Of a stretch of DNA of 10,240 nucleotides, positions 6,630-10,240 are shown piece after piece (within the stretch, counting starts at the first letter, position 1; each line of letters begins with the position of its first letter). The stretch is taken from the NCBI GenBank assembly GCA_025356925.1, contig JANXQE010000758.1, forward strand, positions 1-10,240, given 5' to 3'. Both the position numbers and the translations under genes were made by a program. This DNA is from Limisphaerales bacterium (GTDB lineage: Bacteria > Verrucomicrobiota > Verrucomicrobiia > Limisphaerales > UBA8199). Below the pieces are notes generated by a model, which searched no databases, was not told the DNA's origin, and saw only the letters and a list, made by a program, of their open reading frames with translations.

Positions 6630-6658
6630 ATTATTGAAGCTCACCCTCGTCCGGTGAA
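6630..6658 (-). promoter_or_regulatory. Candidate promoter for the thioredoxin-like gene
   Basis: On the minus strand, TTCACC (6653-6658) is 17 bp from AATAAT (6630-6635), matching four and five of six consensus bases. It sits within the 77-bp gap after glnS and gives a leader of about 29 nt, so the thioredoxin-like gene need not depend on lysS-glnS transcription. Confidence 0.4.
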
Positions 6659-6671
6659 TGTCACAAGTCAA

Positions 6672-8510
6672 TCAGGTTTTCTGAGCCGCCTTGGCCCAGG
6701 CATCTCGCAGCGTGATCGTCCGGTTAAACACCAGTTTGCCGGGCTGGCTCTCCTTGTCCAGAGTGAAGTAGGCCAGGCGTTCGAATTGGTACCGTACTTC
6801 GGGGCGGGCCGCGCCCAGGCTGGGCTCGCATTTGGCCGTCACCACCTCCAATGAATGGGGGTTCAAGTGTGCCTTGAAGTCTCCGGCCGCGTCGGGTTCA
6901 GCCACCGTGAACAACCGCTCATAAAGGCGCACCTCCGCCTCCACGCCCCGGGCCGCGCTCACCCAGTGGATGGTGCCCTTCACCTTGCGTCCCGCCGTCA
7001 GTCCTCCGGTCTTGCTGTCCAAATCCGCGGTGCAGCGCAGCTCGACACCCTGGCCCTGCGCATCCTTCACGACTTCATCGCACTTGATAATGTAAGCGTA
7101 CTTGAGCCGCACTTCCCCGCCCGGCCGCAGGCGGAAATACTTGGGCGGCGGCACTTCCATAAAATCATCGCGTTCAATGAGCAATTCACGGCTGAAGGGC
7201 ACCTTGCGCGTGCCCGCGCTCGGATCCTCTGGATTGTTGACCGCCTCCAGTTCCTCGACCTGCGTTTCTGGAAAATTTGTGATCACAATTTTGAGCGGGC
7301 GTAAAACCGCGAGCCGGCGAACGGCGCGCCGATTGAGGTCTTCACGGATGGCAAATTCGAGCACGGCCACATCCGTCAGGGCGTTGTATTTAGTGATGCC
7401 GATATGGTAGGCAAACTCGCGCAACGCCTGCGGCGTGACTCCCCGCCGTCGCAGCCCACTAATGGTCGGCATCCGCGGGTCGTCCCAACCGGAAACCAGA
7501 CCCTCATTGACCAACTGCATGAGCTTGCGCTTGCTCATAACCGTGTAGCCGAGGCTCAGCCGGGCAAATTCGTATTGGTGGGGCAGGGGACGTGGCAAGC
7601 CCAGTTGTTCCAGGATCCAATCATATAAGGGGCGGTGGACCTCAAATTCAAGCGTACAAATCGAGTGGGTGATGCCCTCGATGTAATCGCTCAGGCAATG
7701 CGCGAAGTCGTACATCGGATAGATGCACCATCGGGCGCCGGTGTGATGATGCTCGGCATGACGGATGCGGTAGAGTACCGGATCGCGCATCCAGATGTTC
7801 GGCGCGGCCATGTCGATTTTCGCGCGAAGCGTCCGCGTGCCATCGGGGAACTCCCCGGCCTTCATTCGGGTAAACCAATCCAGGTTTTCGTCGACCGAAC
7901 GATTTCGGAACGGGCTGTCCTTCCCCGGACGATCGGGAGACCCGCGGTAGTGGTCGGTATCTTCAGGCGAAAGATCGTCGATGTAGGCGGCGCCCTTGGC
8001 GATTAGTTGGCGCGCATAGCTGTACAATTGGTCGAAGTAGTCAGAGGCGTAAAACGGTTCCAGCGGACCAGACCCGGAGGCGGCGGCTGGAGGCTGAGTG
8101 TGATCCGCGGTCGCAATGGCTGTCAGAATAAAGTCCGCCTGGCCACTTACGACCTGCTGAGTGGGGGTTTGGCCACGGGTCTTGAGCCCGAGTCGATCGT
8201 CCGCCCACCCCTGGATCAACCAGCGGACGTCTTCGATGATCGAGTCCACATACTCAACCTCCTCTTTGGTCGGGTTGGTATCATCCATCCGCAGGTTGCA
8301 GATGCCTCCGAACTCCCGCGCAATGCCGAAGTTCAAACAAATCGACTTCGCGTGGCCGATGTGGAGGTAACCATTGGGCTCGGGCGGAAACCGGGTGTGG
8401 ATCTGCGGATATTTTCCCTCGCGGAGGTGATTTGCTACGATGTCGCGAATGAAATCCGAGAGGACTGGAGCGCCGGCTGGCGCAGGGGTTTGTGGGGGTT
8501 GATTCGCCAT
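6672..8510 (-). CDS. glnS: Glutaminyl-tRNA synthetase with an in-frame insertion
   Basis: Charges tRNA-Gln directly with glutamine using ATP. A class I synthetase of 612 residues, compared with about 554 in E. coli. The signature FPPEPNGYLHIGHAKS (HIGH at 50-53) and VMSKRKL (325-330) are intact. GlnRS-type blocks GITHSICTLEFE, GWDDPRMPTISGLRRRG and VKGTIHWVSAA distinguish it from GltX, and the C-terminal anticodon-binding beta-barrels run to FNRTITLRDAWAK. A segment of about 46 residues (about 107-152, rich in Ala/Thr/Gln/Ser/Pro) lies between GWADD and FYASDYFDQL. There the E. coli enzyme, from memory, has only a short link. The insertion accounts for most of the extra length; a longer N-terminus supplies the rest. 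The ATG has no ribosome binding site. The start is 40 bp after the lysS stop, so an operon is likely. Confidence 0.96.
   Translation of the reverse strand: MANQPPQTPAPAGAPVLSDFIRDIVANHLREGKYPQIHTRFPPEPNGYLHIGHAKSICLNFGIAREFGGICNLRMDDTNPTKEEVEYVDSIIEDVRWLIQGWADDRLGLKTRGQTPTQQVVSGQADFILTAIATADHTQPPAAASGSGPLEPFYASDYFDQLYSYARQLIAKGAAYIDDLSPEDTDHYRGSPDRPGKDSPFRNRSVDENLDWFTRMKAGEFPDGTRTLRAKIDMAAPNIWMRDPVLYRIRHAEHHHTGARWCIYPMYDFAHCLSDYIEGITHSICTLEFEVHRPLYDWILEQLGLPRPLPHQYEFARLSLGYTVMSKRKLMQLVNEGLVSGWDDPRMPTISGLRRRGVTPQALREFAYHIGITKYNALTDVAVLEFAIREDLNRRAVRRLAVLRPLKIVITNFPETQVEELEAVNNPEDPSAGTRKVPFSRELLIERDDFMEVPPPKYFRLRPGGEVRLKYAYIIKCDEVVKDAQGQGVELRCTADLDSKTGGLTAGRKVKGTIHWVSAARGVEAEVRLYERLFTVAEPDAAGDFKAHLNPHSLEVVTAKCEPSLGAARPEVRYQFERLAYFTLDKESQPGKLVFNRTITLRDAWAKAAQKT
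8070..8182. repeat. Short terminal inverted repeats bracketing the GlnRS insertion
   Basis: On the plus strand AGACCCG (8070-8076) and CGGGTCT (8176-8182) are exact inverted copies. They enclose 113 bp that lie wholly within the extra coding segment of glnS (about 8055-8192). GCTGAGTG also occurs twice inside (about 8092-8099 and 8157-8164). No target-site duplication is visible. A 7-bp match could be chance, so element status is a hypothesis. Confidence 0.3.
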
Positions 8511-8550
8511 ATAAAAGAGCGGGGAGAACGAACGCGCGTCAGGCCCGACG

Positions 8551-9999
8551 CTACCTGGGTTTGAGTTGAGGAAAAAGGATCACGTCACGGATGCTTTCCT
8601 GTCCGAGAAGCATCATGCAGAGGCGGTCGATGCCGAGACCCATGCCCCCGGCCGGAGGCATCCCGTGCTCCAGTGCCACGAGGAAGTCTTCATCCAATTT
8701 TTGTTTCTCGCCGCCGGCCTGATGCGCGAGGCGTTCACGTTGCTCGATGGGATCGTTCTGTTCAGTATAAGCAGGCGCGATCTCCTGGCCGTTAATGCAA
8801 CATTCAAAGACTTCCACCGTCTCAGGATCGTCGGCCGAGAGCTTGGCCAGCGGGATGAGCTGCTTTGGGGCGTGGGTGACAAAAGTAGGATTGATGAGGG
8901 TTGGTTCGATAAGTTTCTCAAACACGGCCTGGGTCACTTCAAAGTCTTCGTATTCTTTCGCGATCTCCGCCCCTAAGCTGACGGCACGCTCGCGCCGAGC
9001 CTGCGGAGTGAGGTCGAACCAATCGGCGCCCGCGCGCTCGCGTACCAGGTCCTTGTACTTGATCCGCCGCCATGGGGGAGTCAGATCAATCGTCCTGGTA
9101 ACCTGGCCGGTGGGATCCTTGTGCTCAATCACCAGCGTGCCCAGAACCGTTTGGGCGACGTGGCCGATCATGGATTGGATCAGTTCCATCATGGTTTCGT
9201 AATCCCCGTACGCCTGGTAGGCCTCCAGCATGGTGAACTCGGGGTTGTGTTTCCGCGACAAGCCCTCGTTGCGAAAGTTTCGGCCCATTTCGAATACCTT
9301 GTCCAAGCCGCCGACGAGCAACCGTTTCAGATAGAGCTCCAGCGCGATGCGCAGGTAAAAGTTGCAGCCGAGCGCATTATGATGGGTTACGAAGGGCGCG
9401 GCCGCGGCCCCGCCGGGAATGGCCTGCATCATCGGCGTCTCGACTTCGACAAAGCCGCGGTCGTGCAGGAAGTTGCGAATCTCCCAGACAATCTGGCTTC
9501 GTTTCAGGAAAATCTCTTTAACTTCGGGATTGGCGATGAGATCCAGGTACCGCTGCCGGTAGCGAATCTCCGTGTCCGCGAGCCCATGCCATTTTTCCGG
9601 AGGCGGGCGGAGGGCTTTCGCCAGTATTACAAACGAAGTGAGCCGGACCGAAATCTCTCCAGTCTTGGTCGTGAACAAGGAGCCGGTAGCTCCAATAAAA
9701 TCGCCAAGATCGAGGTGCCGAAAAATTTCAAATTTTTCCTCGCCGAGGACGTTTTTTTGCGCGTAAACCTGCAGACGACCCGTTTGGTCCCGCACATCGA
9801 TGAACATGCTCTTGCCCATGTCCCGATGGGCGGTCACCCGGCCCGCTACCCAGACTTCCCGGCCCTCGACATAGTTCGCTCGGGCTCCCGCGCAGGCATC
9901 TTTCGGAGAAAATTTGCTCCGGAACGGGTCCAGGCCCTTGGCGCGCAAAGCCGTCAGCTTCGCCCGCCGTTGTTCGATCAATGTGTTGGTTTCGTCCAT
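8551..9999 (-). CDS. lysS: Lysyl-tRNA synthetase, class II
   Basis: Charges tRNA-Lys with lysine using ATP. It is 482 residues, close to the usual length of about 500. The N-terminal OB-fold anticodon-binding domain is about residues 48-125 (VWVAGRVTAHRDMGKSMFIDVRD). The class II catalytic domain has motif 1 near IRNFLHDRGFVEVETP, motif 2 in GRNFRNEGLSRKHNPEFTMLE (239-259) and motif 3 in GGMGLGIDRL (451-460), and it ends in the typical RDVILFPQLKPR. The OB domain excludes the truncated paralogue EpmA/GenX. Two normally conserved lysine-pocket neighbours differ: Leu220 in RIALELYL (usually Pro) and Pro409 in QEIAPAYTEQND (usually Asn). The lysine-binding acids E221, E259 and E413 remain. The ATG at 9999 has no ribosome binding site. 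A possible TGGACA is upstream, but no good -10 partners it. glnS follows after 40 bp. Confidence 0.96.
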   Translation of the reverse strand: MDETNTLIEQRRAKLTALRAKGLDPFRSKFSPKDACAGARANYVEGREVWVAGRVTAHRDMGKSMFIDVRDQTGRLQVYAQKNVLGEEKFEIFRHLDLGDFIGATGSLFTTKTGEISVRLTSFVILAKALRPPPEKWHGLADTEIRYRQRYLDLIANPEVKEIFLKRSQIVWEIRNFLHDRGFVEVETPMMQAIPGGAAAAPFVTHHNALGCNFYLRIALELYLKRLLVGGLDKVFEMGRNFRNEGLSRKHNPEFTMLEAYQAYGDYETMMELIQSMIGHVAQTVLGTLVIEHKDPTGQVTRTIDLTPPWRRIKYKDLVRERAGADWFDLTPQARRERAVSLGAEIAKEYEDFEVTQAVFEKLIEPTLINPTFVTHAPKQLIPLAKLSADDPETVEVFECCINGQEIAPAYTEQNDPIEQRERLAHQAGGEKQKLDEDFLVALEHGMPPAGGMGLGIDRLCMMLLGQESIRDVILFPQLKPR

Positions 10000-10240
10000 A
10001 GCAAACGCGGACTAAATGAAACACGGAAATCCGCGCATTGTCCAAGGCGAAAACGAACCGTGTCCTGTCTGCCGCAGCGCGCTACGTTTAGTGCATTCCC
10101 ATCAGGATTTAAAATCTGTCCTTTGAGATCAAAGGAAGCCTGGCCGCCGCCATCCTTGATAAACGCCACCTCATTCCTGACGAGCGTAACGTGTCCCCAG
10201 TGGGAGGAACCGAGCTTGGCCGGGATTCGCAAAAGATCCG
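9978..10240 (-). CDS. Uncertain open frame entering from the right edge, possible partial gene
   Basis: A frame open from the right edge (DLLRIPAKLGSS...) ends at a TGA at 9978, overlapping the lysS start by 22 bp. The first 35 or so codons have a GC-rich third position and a plausible composition, including a pseudopilin-like FDLKGQILNPDG stretch. The last third is Arg/Cys-rich and looks like read-through of non-coding sequence. I recognise no family. The open TTG at 10232 is unlikely to be a true start. Alternatively this is the non-coding upstream region of lysS. About 240 bp here hold nothing else I can support. Confidence 0.22.
   Translation of the reverse strand, partial: DLLRIPAKLGSSHWGHVTLVRNEVAFIKDGGGQASFDLKGQILNPDGNALNVARCGRQDTVRFRLGQCADFRVSFSPRLLWTKPTH

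Noticed and set aside
7102..8006. Several plus-strand open frames opposite the body of glnS
   Set aside because: All are antisense shadows of conserved GlnRS blocks, with no homology that I recognise.
8007..8564. 185-codon plus-strand open frame opposite the start of glnS
   Set aside because: It is antisense to conserved GlnRS sequence including the HIGH motif and has no recognisable domain. Its length reflects codon bias.

Overview
This is a GC-rich (roughly 60%), densely coded chromosomal window made almost entirely of housekeeping genes. It carries no phage, transposase, CRISPR, rRNA or tRNA features. Start codons almost never have a convincing Shine-Dalgarno sequence. A periplasmic helical-plus-thioredoxin (TlpA-like) protein, a 4-TM/PAS/HisKA_3 sensor kinase with a NarL-type regulator, a GlnRS of the eukaryote/gammaproteobacteria type and a stand-alone hisH together suggest a soil or freshwater bacterium of the Verrucomicrobiota or a relative. 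That placement is an inference from overall character, not from a marker gene.

Layout from left to right: (1) the 3' part of an endonuclease IV gene (nfo, +), closed by a hairpin terminator; (2) on the minus strand, an inner-membrane-anchored OmpA/MotB-domain protein with a good sigma-70-like promoter and a long leader containing a large imperfect inverted repeat; (3) a minus-strand two-component operon, histidine kinase then NarL/FixJ response regulator, 10 bp apart, ending in a very stable small hairpin; (4) divergent from the kinase, hisH (+) and then sodA-type Mn superoxide dismutase (+), closed by a strong hairpin/T-tract terminator that probably also serves the convergent gene; (5) a minus-strand exported thioredoxin-fold protein with its own promoter; (6) a minus-strand lysS-glnS pair 40 bp apart encoding lysyl- and glutaminyl-tRNA synthetases; (7) an uncertain open frame running in from the right edge.

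The genes do not form one pathway. The visible functional units are the two-component system, the aminoacyl-tRNA synthetase pair, and scattered oxidative or DNA-damage functions (Nfo, SOD, thioredoxin-like). No obvious new defence or mobile system is visible. The most unusual signals are within familiar genes: an in-frame insertion of about 46 residues in the GlnRS catalytic domain whose DNA is bracketed by short inverted repeats, two substitutions at normally conserved lysine-pocket positions of LysRS, and the long structured leader of the OmpA-domain gene.
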